This document shows, piece after piece, positions 1-12,181 of a DNA stretch of 64,000 bases. Every line of letters starts with the position of its first letter. Within the stretch, counting starts at the first letter, position 1. The DNA is taken from the NCBI GenBank assembly GCA_034509495.1, contig CM067522.1, forward strand, positions 6,518,916 to 6,582,915, written 5' to 3'. The position numbers and the translations under genes were made by a program. A model generated the notes under the pieces. It saw only the letters and a list, made by a program, of their open reading frames with translations. It did no database searches and had not been told where the DNA came from. The DNA is from Acestrorhynchus altus. Its lineage: Eukaryota; Chordata; Actinopteri; Characiformes; Acestrorhynchidae.

Positions 1-929
1 AGAAGTACACCTTGTTTTTCAACACCCAAACACATATCCAGAATTTGGCTGCATGGTCAGTTGTCACGTAATATACACTAATTAAATGCTCTCGGCCTCC
101 TCCCAGATCAAGCCGGCCTTCTTCTCAGATGACTGACAGGCGTTTTTTTACAGCATAATTTCCCTCAGTGTTTATTTTTCTCACCAGGTCATCCATTAAG
201 TCTACCTATCCTTTAAATGTTGACAGTGTGACAGGATCTTGCCATTCCTCACCTTGTAAACAGCAGTTGACATGTAGCCTCAGACACCAGACACATCAGC
301 AAACACACACTCGGCTTATAGTTTAATTAAGCAGATATGTAAATATTATGCTGCATAATAACATTTAGACATAATCATGAATTAGTGGATATTAATATTA
401 TTAACATGCGTTCAGCTGGCAGGAAAATAACAAAATATTTCAAGATACTCTTGATCCAAATGTTGTTCTCACAAGCAAGAAAAGTGGCATTACACCAGTG
501 CAGGAAATAGGCTGATCTGAAGGAAATGAAGTCAACATAGAGAGACAGGGTGGGAATGCACTCTCAGGGACCACACTGTTCTCCCTAACTAAATAACATT
601 TTCAGCATGCATACGATGTGACCAGTTTAGCAGCCAAAGAAAGACCCAGCAGGGGTAAAAGGTCAGCTTATTTATCACCTCAATATATCACATCAAGATA
701 TATCTATGCTCCACCCACAACCATTGTCCTTTGGGTCCTGTGGTCAGATTAGGCAACATATACAGGTTCATATGAATTAATACCAAAATATTTTTTCCAT
801 TGTCTTGTGGCATAATTTTGCATGTGGTTTTGCTGGTTCTGCTCTCTTTATGTTATCTTTCTCCGTAGAAAAATTGCCTTGGTGTATGCATCTTTCTTAT
901 ACTCCCAGCTTCATGTGACTAAAACCAGT
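1..929. other. intergenic or intronic sequence, nothing recognised
   Basis: AT-rich sequence without a credible coding frame, tandem repeat or recognised transposon. No promoter-like or GC-rich segment is visible. Confidence 0.5.
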
Positions 930-1250
930 TGCTCTATGTTCAGAAATTTTGAACACCTCTTCTAATGAATGCATTCAGCTACTTTAAGCTCCACCCATAG
1001 CTGAGACAGGTGTGCAAATGTACAAACATTTTGCCTAGTGCCTGTAAGGAAGCAATGTTAATAGAATAGGACTCTCTGAAGCAGATAAAGATTAACCTGT
1101 TGGCACCGTTCCAAATGCTAGGTGGCTTTGAGGGATATAAAAGACCCCTGCATTGAGTTGTGTTCTCTGGAATGATGGTGCTACAAACAAATACTGTTGA
1201 GATGAGCTGGGAAGTTTGGAATGTGAGGGGTGGTGATCTTCCATATGCAT
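930..1250 (-). mobile_element. mariner-type MITE family 1, copy A (truncated)
   Basis: This block matches, in reverse orientation, a teleost MITE recognised from memory. Diagnostic stretches shared with the other copies in the window are 'aatgaatgcattcagctact', 'agaataggactctctg' followed by 'agcagat', and 'ggaatgatggtgct'. Related copies lie at 2268-2430, 3261-3618 and 5046-5396. The inner part after about 1245 diverges, so the copy is truncated. A long minus-strand open frame covers it but is a chance frame in the repeat. Non-autonomous, with no transposase. Confidence 0.6.
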
Positions 1251-1452
1251 TCTGGATCAGTTGCCAGGGACTGATGTCACAAATACAAAGTTCAGTCCTT
1301 TGATGAGATGAATATCCTTTACTATATTTGTGATTTATGTGTGTATGTATGAGTATTAGTATATAGGATGTTTGTTCTGATATTTGATAAGTTTGTGACA
1401 GAAAGTGGTCTAACTGCCATTTTTGTTGTCCTCTATACCACAATACCTTGGC

Positions 1453-1640
1453 CAGTGATGATCACCCCTGTCCCCTTTTGCTGATCAGTTAGAGTCTGTA
1501 TGCAGGTTGAGTATGTACAGTCTCAGAGTATGTACAGTCTCAGAGTATGTACAGTCTCAGAGTATGTACAGTTTGTTATGATACGGGTTTCATGTCTGTA
1601 GGTTACTCTGATTCTAAGTATTTTTTTTTATTATTATTAA
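1453..1640. repeat. interspersed repeat family R3 with internal 17-bp tandem repeat
   Basis: The segment with 'gtctgtatgcaggttgag' followed by 'ggtttcatgtctgtaggtta' recurs in diverged form at about 29035-29310 and 32040-32230, so this is an interspersed element of unknown class. Inside this copy a 17-bp unit (agtatgtacagtctcag) is repeated 3.7 times at 1510-1572 with no mismatch. Confidence 0.6.
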
Positions 1641-2267
1641 TCAGCCGTGATTATCATACAACATATAATGGATGGAAAAATACACAATTCCACAATGATT
1701 TAGCTTCACGGTGAGTTTTTATCAATTTGATACATCTTTATATTCTTTGGTACAGTATAAATCCTAAGAGTCTGTTCTCTTGAAACCCAGGTATTGAGCA
1801 AAATTTACTTCTTACTTATGTCCTTAAAAATAAAGGTGTCAGTGGCGTCACTCCAGTTTGGAACCACTTTGGAAGCGTCCATGTTTTTGTAATTTTCATA
1901 CAGATTCTTTGGATGGAAACCAATTACAAATATCCTCTACAGATCACCAGTAATCCTTTACTCTCGGTCATTGTATTTTGACTTAGTTGGAATAGTCCAC
2001 CAGTCTTAGAAGCAACTCCACCTCTTTTTGCTTCAAAAAAAGCAGAGTAAAGCTAATGACAGCCCAGCAAACCAGAAGGTGATGAGGTGCTTAGACTTCA
2101 GTGAGGTTGCCACAAGGTCACAGTCTCAGTGTAATAAAGGCCCAGCTTCAAACACAACTATTAAATACCTTTCATTTTTAGCCTTAGTCCTCACTGCCCT
2201 GGCAGGTTTAACACCTGGTTTCTTCTTTTTCATGGTGGACCCACGGATTCTAATGATATGATGAAGA
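1641..2267. other. unassigned sequence
   Basis: AT-rich, with no recognised gene or repeat. A 77-codon open frame at 2028-2261 (+) begins in a lysine/glutamine-rich stretch and ends in a hydrophobic segment. It has no recognisable domain and is probably chance. Confidence 0.4.
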
Positions 2268-2430
2268 CTAAATTGTCACATTGCACTGGAATCTATTCCT
2301 GACGTTACTAATCACATCCTCACAGCAGTGGTCCAAAATCTAGTGGACATCCTTCCCGAGACAATTTTGAATGAACTGAACATATAAAGACCCTTGATTT
2401 CAGAAGCAATGAATGAGCAGGTGTCACAAT
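2268..2430 (-). mobile_element. mariner-type MITE family 1, copy D (one end only)
   Basis: Shares 'aatcacatcctcacagcag' and 'tccaaaatctagtggacatc' with copy C at 5300-5345, then runs into 'tcagaagcaatgaatgagca' and 'ggtgtc', which is the inverted terminal part of the family. Only one end is present. Confidence 0.55.
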
Positions 2431-3109
2431 ACTTTAATATTTAATATGATGTTGTCATGGCAACTACTGAAAACAAAATGGTTAAAAAAATGTTTGCTAA
2501 CATGAAGACTTCATGCACTTTCACATCCACACCCACCCACATTTTCTCACACACGCAAACACACACTCGCAGCACTCCTCACACACTCAGCACCCAGCTG
2601 GGTAATAGGAACCTCTGTGTCATCTGTGTTTAAACAGAGTGAAATGTGTTTGTGACACCCTGTCTCCTCCTCTAGAACAGAGCCGGCCATCTCGACAGGA
2701 TGTATTGACTCAACCCTCATACTCAAGAGGATGGCCGCTGCCAGCACACACATATGCACACAAAGATGAGATAGAGGCAAGCTTTATCATGAATTCACTC
2801 TCTCACTCACTCTTCTTCCAAGTGAGCTTCCGAAAATCCAGCTCAAGTGAAAAACTGTCTTGTCTCTTTTAGATGCCAACCCCACTTCCCCCACCCACGC
2901 AAGCGGGACAAGCCCTGGAGCACAGGCAAGAAAGTGTACAGGGCTCTTTACTAACACAACAACATAATTCAGCCTTTTATAACCATGTAGTGCTAATTTA
3001 TACAAGTGATCCCATGGACCAATCAAATTTAAGTTTGATTTTACATCAGCACCCATAATAAGCAAATTATAAGCAAAAACAAAAACAAACAAAAAAATGT
3101 AGGCAAAAG
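2431..3109. other. unassigned sequence with CA-rich stretch
   Basis: The part at 2520-2600 is a degenerate CA/CAC-rich tract. Short frames on both strands (for example 2787-3134 minus and 2639-2872 plus) overlap each other and have no recognised domain. I do not support a gene here. Confidence 0.4.
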
Positions 3110-3240
3110 TAAATTTTTGATCTAAACATCTCAAATGAAGACAAATTATAGTAGCCTAGCATCTCCTGAAAATATCAATATTGGCATGTATAAGTTTTTG
3201 TGAACTGTGTCAAACTGGTCTAGGTTTCTAAAGCTTCACT
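3110..3240 (+). repeat. interspersed repeat family R2, copy 1
   Basis: Contains 'tctcaaatgaagacaaatta' and 'catctcctgaaaatatc', ending in 'ggtctaggtttctaaag'. The same order of blocks occurs at 20830-21000 (+) and, reverse complemented, at 8938-9150 and 28535-28660. Class unknown; no coding capacity. Confidence 0.6.
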
Positions 3241-3260
3241 TTAGCAAATGCAAAAAACTA

Positions 3261-3618
3261 CACAATGTGGGCAAAAGTATTGGAACACCTGTTCAATCTT
3301 TGTTTCTTCTGAAATCAGTTGTATTAAAAAGAGCTTGTCCTGATTTTGTTGGAGTAACTATCTATTGTGCATTGAGTTGTAAGGATCTCAGTGGATGATC
3401 ACCAACTTACCACATCCCCAATTCCCCAATTCCTCTCAAAAGGATTGAATGGATCACCATCATTCCGGACGTTCATGTGTATCTGCTTCAGAGAGTCCTA
3501 TTCTATTGGCAATACTGGGACTGTGTGTACATTTGCACATCTGTGTCAACAATGAGTGCTACTTTGTGTAGCTGAATCCATTAATTAGAAGGGGAGTTAA
3601 ATATTTGGACATACAGTG
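3261..3618 (+). mobile_element. mariner-type MITE family 1, copy B (both ends, TA target site)
   Basis: The element runs from 'cacaatgtgggcaaaagtat' to 'atatttggacatacagtg' and is flanked by TA at 3259-3260 and 3619-3620, the Tc1/mariner target duplication. The ends are diverged inverted repeats. Inner sequence includes 'gtttcttctgaaatcagttg' and 'cttgtcctgattttgttgga', known to me from teleost MITEs. About 358 bp long and apparently internally deleted. No transposase. Confidence 0.7.
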
Positions 3619-5045
3619 TATTTGTATGATTTACCTAATTTCTGCTCAAAGTCATCAACTTTAAGTTACTCAATAATCTGCTTTGATGAATTACTTCTGG
3701 TGTCCTGAAAAGGACAGATTCAATACAAAGTTACCCTCTGAGTCATTATGTGGTCTCAGAGCTGTGATGTAACGTTGACCAGCTGTCACTAAGTCACTAA
3801 GTAGTGACTGCAGCATCTGCAGCATTCAGAAAAACTCAGAAAACTTCTGAACTATGATGGGAGGTCAGCAGAGAATCATCAGATGAAACTAAATATAAAA
3901 GGTACAAAACAGATAAAAGATACAAAAGAAATTGAACAAATATAACACAACACTTCTCTACACTAACACTACTTTAACTTCACAGTATACTGGAGATAAG
4001 TCCAAGCATGTTAGAAGCATTTGTGCACCAGCATCTGTTCAGGTAGACGAAGCAGACCTCTTGCAGACCCTTGCCCTTATGGTTATCAGGTTCCAGTCCA
4101 CATGGGAGAAGGTCAGGCCATCTAGTTGATCTGGTGATTCAGGGATGTTCTCATGGAGCCACAATTCAGTCAGCCTGTTTAAGCCTCATCCATGTTGTTG
4201 TGGCAAAAAATAGCAACAGTACGACTGGTCTGAAATTGTTACCCATTAGCAGAGCGCGGGCACCTGCCCACTTACTGTGTTTCTGTTTTCATTGGCAACA
4301 CTGGCAGCACTGTTTTCCCAGGGTGAGCTACTCAGCTACGGCCAGCAAAGCACAGTACCTCCAAACGTCTGCTTGTAACACACATCAGTGTATAACACAG
4401 CAATTTCCACTGATGAACATGATTAGGTGTTGGCAGATATGACTCAAATCAACACAAAAGGCATCTTTGCTGTGATCCATTGAGATGTTTCTGTGCCATA
4501 TTGATTGTGAAAGCTTTAGCAAAAGTTCTATCAGGAGATTCAAATGCCACATTCTTTGCTTCCTCAACCAATCACCTGCCCCTACCTGTCTATTAAAGGC
4601 TTTAACTCTTTGCTGCTTTACAGATGCAGATGTCTTGCCTTGTCCTTCTTCCTCCCCACCACCACCAGTTTGGTTCCATTGATCATCCAGGGGTTGCCTC
4701 CACCCCTGCCTTCCATACTCAGCAGGATCTGAGAGGGCCAGGACTTGTTAAGACCTTCTCCAACTACGAGGCCAATGCCAAAAAACTTTAACTCATTAAT
4801 AATAACCTTCAAATTCTACACCCTTGGTCAGTATGAAATGTTTCTGCAAGCTCCTGTAGCAAGAAACTGTAGTATGTGGTTTCATACGCAGAGAATGTAC
4901 ACAAATCCTCCTTTAACTGCAGCTTTTGCTAAACTTGGAGGTCACTGTGTCTCAGTTGTTATAGGCCAGCAGGTTGTGGGCAGATTTTGGAAATGAAATG
5001 AAAGATTGGCTGAGACAAACAGGAAAAGAGGAATCCCAAACATAT
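3619..5045. other. unassigned sequence
   Basis: About 1.4 kb with no recognised repeat or gene. Open frames at 4071-4442 (+, 123 codons) and 4618-4812 (-) overlap frames on the opposite strand and carry no motif I recognise. I treat them as chance. Confidence 0.35.
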
Positions 5046-5396
5046 TGTGTCTGGCACAGATGTTTAACTGTGCACAGCATGTCTAGTCCCTGTAGGAGTA
5101 TTGCCAAAAGAATAGGACTCTCTGGAGCAGATTAAAACGAATGTATTGGTACCATGCCAAGTGTGGCCTAGAAGGGTATAAAGCCCCCCAGCATTTCAGT
5201 GGAACAATATACTCTTTAGGGGTGAGTTGGAGAGTTGGGGATGAGGTGTGGTGGTAATCATCCAACATCCTAGCCTCACTAATGGTCTTGTTGCTGAATT
5301 AATCAAATCCTCACAGCAATGCTCCAGAATCTAGTAGAAAGTCTTCCCTGGACAGTAGAGACAGTTGCTCCAACAAAAACAAGATAAAGGCTTTGT
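5046..5396 (-). mobile_element. mariner-type MITE family 1, copy C
   Basis: Best inner-sequence copy of the family in the window, reverse orientation. It includes 'agaataggactctctggagc', 'gtataaagccccccagcatt', 'tctagtagaaagtcttccct' and 'gacagttgctccaacaaaaa' in the family order. The outer termini are diverged and no clear TA pair was identified. Non-autonomous. Confidence 0.65.
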
Positions 5397-5399
5397 GTT

Positions 5400-5975
5400 T
5401 ATACATGTAAAACAAAAACATTGCAAAAAAAAAGTTATTTTTATATTTTATATGATCAAGACTCGAGAATGCTTTCAGGAGCTTGACATTCCCCTGACCT
5501 ACATAGATACCACAGAAGCCTTTTCTCATTCAGCAGAGAGGAGAATAAGTTTGTTGCCTCCAGTTGTGTTCAAGACCATTTGCCAAACACTGGTCTGCAC
5601 TGTTCCTCTGAAACCAGCCTTTATCAGAGCCAGTGTTGGAGGGGCCTTTAGGTCAGGCCTGGGGTGGGCTGAGGAAACGTAGGTGTGGAAGAAAGAGAAA
5701 CTGGCTCCAGTGAAAATGTTACCATAACACACCGTGGGCGCTGGAGGAAAATGCCATTTCTCAGCAGTGCAATAAATCTTTGGTGGTGTCCTCAAGTCAC
5801 CCTCATTAGCAAGAGTCAAAAAGGCAGCATTGTTTCCTGGGGTCTGCTCATTGGAATATTCTCTGCTACACAAATGAACTACATATGTGTACTATTACAT
5901 GGGCTTACATGTATATGTATATACACACAATATATTCTTAATTTTGGTTACTATATTATAATTCTACAATGAACA
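5400..5975. other. complex unique sequence, open on both strands
   Basis: The part at 5526-5873 is open for 115 codons on the minus strand and overlaps a 95-codon plus-strand frame at 5685-5972. Base composition is less AT-rich than the flanks. I recognise no domain and see no convincing exon boundaries. It could be a conserved non-coding element or an unidentified repeat. Confidence 0.25.
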
Positions 5976-6420
5976 TTAGAAACAAATGCCACAAATGCCC
6001 ACAACAGGTGTCTGAGCCTATAAACGTGCCAAGAGACTGAGACTTCTTCCAATAAAACTACACTTAAAAAATGTACAAATAGTACAAATAAATCAGTGTT
6101 TATTTTCTGCTGAGGGTAGACATTATTGCAACAATCCCAACTTACACAAATATTCAATTATGGTGATCATATTCTGGTTATTCCACTATCCGTTTGATAT
6201 TAGTGGTGAGAAAGCGGGACTTTATCAGACGTGCTTAAAAATATTTAAATAAAACATGGATTTGAGATCAAAGTCAAAACTAATCATGTTTTTAATATTC
6301 CATGAGTATTACCAACCTTACTTTACGTTTTCAGACTTAATGAAGACCAAGTGAATGATTATTGCTGTTGCATGATGTGTATGGCCTGGGTTGCCAGATT
6401 ATATTATTATATTATACTAT

Positions 6421-6463
<43 letters not shown>

Positions 6464-7712
6464 TTGAGCATTTAGTGATTTTATAAGCTGTAAATAAAGT
6501 ATATATAAAGTTTATTGAATATTGAAAAAATATATATTAATGTTACTGGAACATTTTATATTGTGATTTTCATTGTTTTTGAATTACTGTCCAAGCCTAC
6601 ATTAAACTGAAATTTGCATGTTAGTATTATTTAAAATAATAGGAAACTTTCCTCACACTTCCATCATATGACTACTACTACTATCAATGGCAAGAGGGTG
6701 AAGACTAGTAAGTGCTTCGTCTGTGTGACATCTTTGCCAACAAGTCCTTGGCAGTTTCCATTAATGCAACTCCAATGGACAGCTGAATACACTTGAAGGA
6801 GAAAGCTAAGATCTAATTCTGTTATGTCAGCTAACAGAAAGACCTGTCGCCCAAGTTGGTTAGGGCCATGCTACCCACCCAGAGATAAGGAGGCTAGTTG
6901 TGTTCTCTGGGACTCCTAGCAACTGATGGCTGTGGCATCTCTAGGGATTAAATTGGTGGTTTGCTGATGAAAGAGCCATGACCTAGGTAGCTGCATCCCT
7001 AGAGAGACCTTTTATTCTATTCTATTTTATTTGTATTATTTTTTATTATTCTTTTTATTATGATATTATGTATTTTATATATTTTATTTTATTTTATTTT
7101 ATTTGTTGATAACATCCCTTAAAATCTTCTCAACAACCACAGCTTTGGTTATGACCGATTAACTGGCATACATTTTATTTTACTTTTTATGGCCCAATTT
7201 AAGTCAGGCCAGGATTTTACTTCTAAGGACATTCGGAGAGGCTCTGAAGAATTCTACTGGAGTAAGTGTGAGTAAACTCTATGTAGTGATTTGTTAAAAC
7301 AAGTGATTTTTTTCCACCAATAACTATTTCAACCTGATAAATGACACTTCTCATTCCATGACAATCCTTTCTACCACTAATTAATACTAACTCTCCTAAT
7401 TTAGGGGATATAAGCTTATATTACTATGAGGTACATTAGTGTCACTTGTGCAAGGTGTTGGTGTGTAGGTGTTTTATTCTTGATGTTGTGCCATTTATGC
7501 TTCTTTATTTGGGTAGAAACTAATCTCACACTTGCGTTGAAATTATAGAAGTCATGTCATAATTCTAATACTTGTCTAAATACAGAAGAGCGTTTCCTCT
7601 GAACAAGAAACACATCAATCATATTGGATTAGCAGCTAAATTTGCCATGCAGAGGATTTGTTTTCCCATGCTGAAAATAGGTCGATATCTTGAAGAGATG
7701 AGATAGGAAAGA

Positions 7713-7714
<2 letters not shown>
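5976..7714. other. AT-rich unassigned sequence with a perfect (AT)n tract
   Basis: Contains an (AT)n tract at about 6424-6459 and a degenerate TTTTA-rich stretch at about 7010-7105. No gene or recognised transposon. Confidence 0.45.

Positions 7715-7791
<77 letters not shown>
7715..7791 (+). repeat. (GT)n microsatellite
   Basis: About 38 uninterrupted GT units. The Cys/Val open frame across it is a microsatellite translation. Confidence 0.95.
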
Positions 7792-7793
<2 letters not shown>

Positions 7794-8078
7794 TGGGTGG
7801 GTGGGTGTTTAGAGTTGGGTAGGTGGGAGTCAGTTTACGAGAAGCAGTGTATCAGGCGGAAAGCGTGCCCTCTCAGTCAGTCTGTCCACATTGCAGAGGC
7901 GTTGGGTAGATAAAGAGTGGAAAATGCCCAGGCACATGGCCAACAGCTCTACCAGTTTATGTCCAGGAGGTACACACATTTCACTTTTCTTTTTGGAGTA
8001 TAAAATTGATTTTTATATCCACTTTCAGCTTCACAGTAGAAAAAAAATCACTCCTATTTTTCCAATACATTTTTAACC

Positions 8079-8080
<2 letters not shown>

Positions 8081-8143
<63 letters not shown>

Positions 8144-8165
8144 TTAGTAGTAGTAGTAGTAGTAT
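8081..8165 (+). repeat. (ATA)n then (TAG)n compound microsatellite
   Basis: About 20 ATA units at 8081-8142 followed by about 7 TAG units. Confidence 0.95.
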
Positions 8166-8320
8166 TGTAAAATTATTATTCAAATTATTATTATTATTGC
8201 ATTGTTTGATATGTCAACACCGTTCCAGCTTTGGTCTGATTGTAATATTTGGGCTGCATACAGTTTTTTGATTGGACACACAATTTCCACATGATATACT
8301 AGTAGTACCCAACCAACCAT

Positions 8321-8640
8321 AAGCAACTACTTAACACCCACTCGAGACACCACAGCAATCACCTAGCAACACCACAGGAACCACTAGATAAAATAGTGAC
8401 CACCTGAAATACTATTGCATTCACCATGCAACACTATAGCAATCATCTTGCACACACACAATCATCATGCACTCATCAAAAACATAACATGCACCTGGGA
8501 TACCACAGCAACCATCCAACAACAAATTACTAACACAATAGTAACCATCAGAACTATCATAGCAACTAGATAACATCATCATTATAACTGCCTGGTATAC
8601 CTCAGCAACCACATAGCACCAGCCTGGGAGGAAGCAAGAA
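8321..8640 (-). repeat. degenerate CCTAGCAACCAC-type minisatellite, locus 1
   Basis: Diverged repeats of a unit like 'accacagcaatcacctagca' / 'accacagcaaccatccaaca' spaced about 25-35 bp apart. The same unit recurs in the opposite orientation at 36602-36925 and in a short array at 42890-42990. Confidence 0.6.
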
Positions 8641-8937
8641 TCATTTAAGCTGCACATGCAATTCTGCATTTTCTTCAAGCTTTGCAGTTTTATAGTTGCT
8701 ATTATTATTCCTTTGCTATAATATCCATCATCAATTATAATTGATTTATTCATTATGTTTTAAGAATTAATCAGAAGCAGGATAATGCAGAGCAAAGTAA
8801 ATTCTTATACAAACTTTCATTTCATTTAATTATTCTGTAACATAATTCTTGTAACTGCTGATCCGTTCAAATGGAAAACACAGCTATACTGTAAATGTAA
8901 TAAAATATGATGTAAATTATAGCAATTATTGATTCCT

Positions 8938-9150
8938 TAACCTTTGGAAATCTAGGCCAATTTTGTGGGATGTTTTTGTAAACGTACTTTTACCCAAAAA
9001 TAAGAAAAGTATTTATAGGACAGTCACACAAGCCATATATTGTTATTTTCACATACTCAACATACTCACATACTAACATACTCAAATTTGTCTTTAGTTG
9101 AGATATAAATATTAAGATAATTAATTTTTTGTTTGATTTAGACCATATTT
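8938..9150 (-). repeat. interspersed repeat family R2, copy 2
   Basis: Reverse complement of the copy at 20830-21000. Shared blocks are 'ctaggccaattttgtgggat', 'agaaaagtatttatagga' and 'cagtcac', in the same order. Confidence 0.65.
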
Positions 9151-10059
9151 TGATCAAAATGTTTTGCTTATAATACAATGGTTTCTATGAATTATTTGTA
9201 ATGAGACAAAAGATATTTATAATAATAAATTCTTCAAAATACTTGACAGTGGTCCAAATAAAATGAAAAAAAACCCTGAATATGCTTTATTGTGATTGTA
9301 ATTTATGTATGTTTCAGTATTATCCATTCTCTGCATTTTATTCAGAAATGTGAACACTGTGAGTAAAGAAAGAGAGCAAACAGCTACTCCTGTCTCGTTT
9401 TCCTCTCAAGCTTTCTTTCTCCTAGCCTGAGGGAGTTTTCCTTGCCACTGTTGCCTGCTGGTTTGCTCAACTGAGGCATGATTCTTTAGGCAAGCAAAGG
9501 TGGTTCTTTTATGGCCTTGGCCTTATAAGCCTGAGCCTGGTTCAGTTTATCAATATATACACCAGACAAAAAGGGTTGCCAAAAATAATGTTTTTCCCTC
9601 TGTGTTTCTCACATTTAATGCTTTATCAAGGCTTATATTCGATTGAAAGGATCATATGATATTTTTTTTACTCAACTATCATTAGTTCTGCACACGTTGA
9701 ACCTATACATGCAGTGAACAGTGAGCACACATGGACGGAGTGGTGGACAGCCCTTACTGCGGTTCTCAGGAAGCAGTTGGGGGTTGAATGTGTTTCACCT
9801 CAGGGTACCTCAATCATGTCAATTTTGGGCTGTAGCTTCTGAGATCAGATGAGATCAGGCACTCTTAGGGTAGTATGGATGTAAGCAGTCTAAAATCATC
9901 AGGGCAAATTAGAACATGATCAAAAATCACCTTCATTTTTAAGTGCAATAACAATAATAATGTGCAATATCCTGTTCTACTGGACTCTTTTTTCAAGAGG
10001 ATGAACCTTCATACAGATCTTCAGGGTTTAGGAGGTTAGTCCAACACTGTTGAGCTCTC
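9151..10059. other. unassigned sequence with repeat fragments
   Basis: The stretch 9344-9405 (with 'agtaaagaaagagagcaaac') is shared with 28950-28990. The stretch 9425-9480, containing 'ttttccttgccactgttgcc', resembles the 3' end of an interspersed repeat common in teleosts (recalled). The rest is not recognised. Confidence 0.4.
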
Positions 10060-10330
10060 TGTAGCCCAATCATCAATGGTTGTCACAGAGGAAGTTGTAT
10101 TAATTACTTCAAGACAGGTGACATGGGGAGCTGTGCTAATCCCCCGCTGGTGTCACTGGCTGTTTTCATTGGCCTTTGTCAGCTGTTCCTTATTGGTGTT
10201 GTTCTTGACACACAAAAGGCCACCATCTGAAGAGGCTGAAACAGCGGCAGTGAGAGCTTTAAAACAAACATGTCTGAAATTCCTCAAAGGCTCTGCATAC
10301 AATGCTTTAATTGCTGCTGAGGGTTGATTA
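10060..10330. other. complex sequence, candidate conserved non-coding element
   Basis: Non-repetitive block with homeodomain-like TAAT cores ('attaattacttc', 'ctttaattgctgc') and balanced composition. Open frames exist on both strands (83 and 62 codons) but no domain or splice sites are recognised. Regulatory function is a guess from texture only. Confidence 0.2.
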
Positions 10331-11049
10331 TAAGTGAACAACAGCAGTGCAGGAACGTGAGATTAAATGGAAAATACCTTCAATGACAATTTTCACAGAT
10401 AACAGGAGATAAAAGGATGTCATATAGTATCAAATAAATAATCACATAAACAAGTCTAATTGAGATTACTTCACTCAGTTTGAGGGACGTGTGTGATGAT
10501 TCAGATGCACTACTGACTAAAAGCACTTACAAAGACTTTCTTGGTTTTCCTACGTGTACCATTAGGCCCTCGCAGTTAATCTAGAATGACTTAACTTCAG
10601 ACTTTAATTCAGCCATGTCACTCCACTCCTATGTTCCTTTTATGTTTCCCTAACTGGGGAAACTGGGCACAGCAAATGTAAGAGTCTCCTACTGGCTTAC
10701 AAAGCCAAAAATTAACCTGCTCCTCCTTTCCTGATGGAAATGGTCAAAACTCAATTCATTCCTAAATCCCTTCAAGCTTCAAATGTGGCTCAACTTGATC
10801 TGCCATCCTTTAAGACACATGGAAGAAAAGCTTCAAGACTCTTCTTTGTTCTTTCACTGACATGATGGGGTTTGTACACCCTGTTACATTCCAAAATTAC
10901 ATTCCCTTTGTATTTTAAGCAGAAATAGTGTTTATTTATATTACATTTTCCATTTTCCAAATAACATAAAAGGAAAAGGACCTGAAGCAAAACTGTGGAC
11001 GCCCTGCATGGTAAGTACCTAGTAGGACATACTTGGACAGGTATCATCA
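10331..11049. other. unassigned sequence
   Basis: No recognised gene, tandem repeat or transposon. Confidence 0.4.
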
Positions 11050-11440
11050 CTTTTTGTAGCCAAGAGTCTTTCAGTTCTCATGTGAGTGGTTTTCATGGCA
11101 AAAGTCTTCCAGTTCTGTGAGATTCCTGGGAACCTCTAGCATTCACTGTTCTTTTGAGGTGTATTCAGGAGACTGTGAGGACCATGGTAAAACCTTCAGC
11201 TTGCACCATTTGAGTTTATTGTGGATTTTGATGAGTGTTTAGGATGATTATAGATCTTTATAGAAGCCATTCTTTTTTCAACTTAAACATTCTTCCCTCT
11301 ACATGTGCAATACTCCCCGTGCCATTAGCTGCAACACTATACCAAAGCATGATTGATCCCCATAAGTGATCCTCACACTCATGCCTCATTCTCTGCCCTG
11401 TTAGCCATTACTGATGATCTGATTGCATACAGCAAAAAGA
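11050..11440. mobile_element. degenerate DNA-transposon remnant
   Basis: Contains 'caggagactgtgaggaccat', 'ccttcagcttgcaccatttg', 'attgtggattttgatgagtg' and 'caaagcatgattgatcccc' in the order found in a dispersed repeat I recall from many fish genomes. The last 50 bp (about 11395-11445) instead match the inner part of MITE family 1 ('gaagtcaggatgtt'), so the block is chimeric. No open transposase frame remains. Confidence 0.5.
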
Positions 11441-11907
11441 GCATAGTGAAGTCAGGATGTTTTAACATTTTAGCAGATAGTTCTTTAAAAATCTGCTTTT
11501 TTTTAGATGTGTGAGTGTGAATCACCTTTTGAAATTCTAAAAAACCTCTATATGATTCCCTAAAACCTCACATCCAACCAAGAGCCATGTAAGAACCTGC
11601 ATGTTTTAGGACACTAATGTAAAGGAAATGGCTATGTTGACTAGTAAGCTGTTCAGTAAAAAAATCCATTAAAACCGCAAAGTCTATATGTTTAAGTACA
11701 CTTTACCACCTATTTATACTTGCATAACATTCTCTTTCACCAATGGACTGGTACTTTACTTTGTGTTTGCCTGAAGTTGTCATCAACTCAACAGATTATA
11801 TACATCCCTGGCCAATAAGGAGGACATCCTACCTCCACAGAAGAGATGTAAGGAAGTATGAATCAATGTTCTGTAAATAAACGAAGTTGATGCTAACATT
11901 TCTTTCA
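11441..11907. other. unassigned sequence
   Basis: No recognised gene or repeat. Confidence 0.4.

Positions 11908-11985
<78 letters not shown>
11908..11985 (+). repeat. (TC)n microsatellite
   Basis: Nearly pure TC tract of about 38 units with one interruption. Confidence 0.95.
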
Positions 11986-11988
<3 letters not shown>

Positions 11989-12127
11989 ATGTACATAAAC
12001 AGATAAAGAATATGAATTGTATATAATCCTCTTTTTCATAAGAGGCAGGTCACCTTAGCCAAACTCACCCTACTTTCACACCACTTCCATACACACTCAA
12101 TCACATAATCTCTCTACTTCTGTGGTC

Positions 12128-12132
<5 letters not shown>

Positions 12133-12180
<48 letters not shown>
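12133..12180 (+). repeat. (CA)n microsatellite
   Basis: Twenty-four CA units, immediately next to the complex block at 12181. Confidence 0.95.

Positions 12181-12181
<1 letters not shown>

Noticed and set aside
979..1443. 154-codon minus-strand frame
   Set aside because: Lies mostly over MITE family 1, with no domain or coding signal.
1510..1572. possible CRISPR-like array
   Set aside because: The 17-bp units are directly adjacent with no spacers, in a eukaryotic genome.
7719..7913. Cys/Val repeat protein frame
   Set aside because: GT-repeat translation. Similar frames at 12101, 14436 and 34004 are rejected for the same reason.
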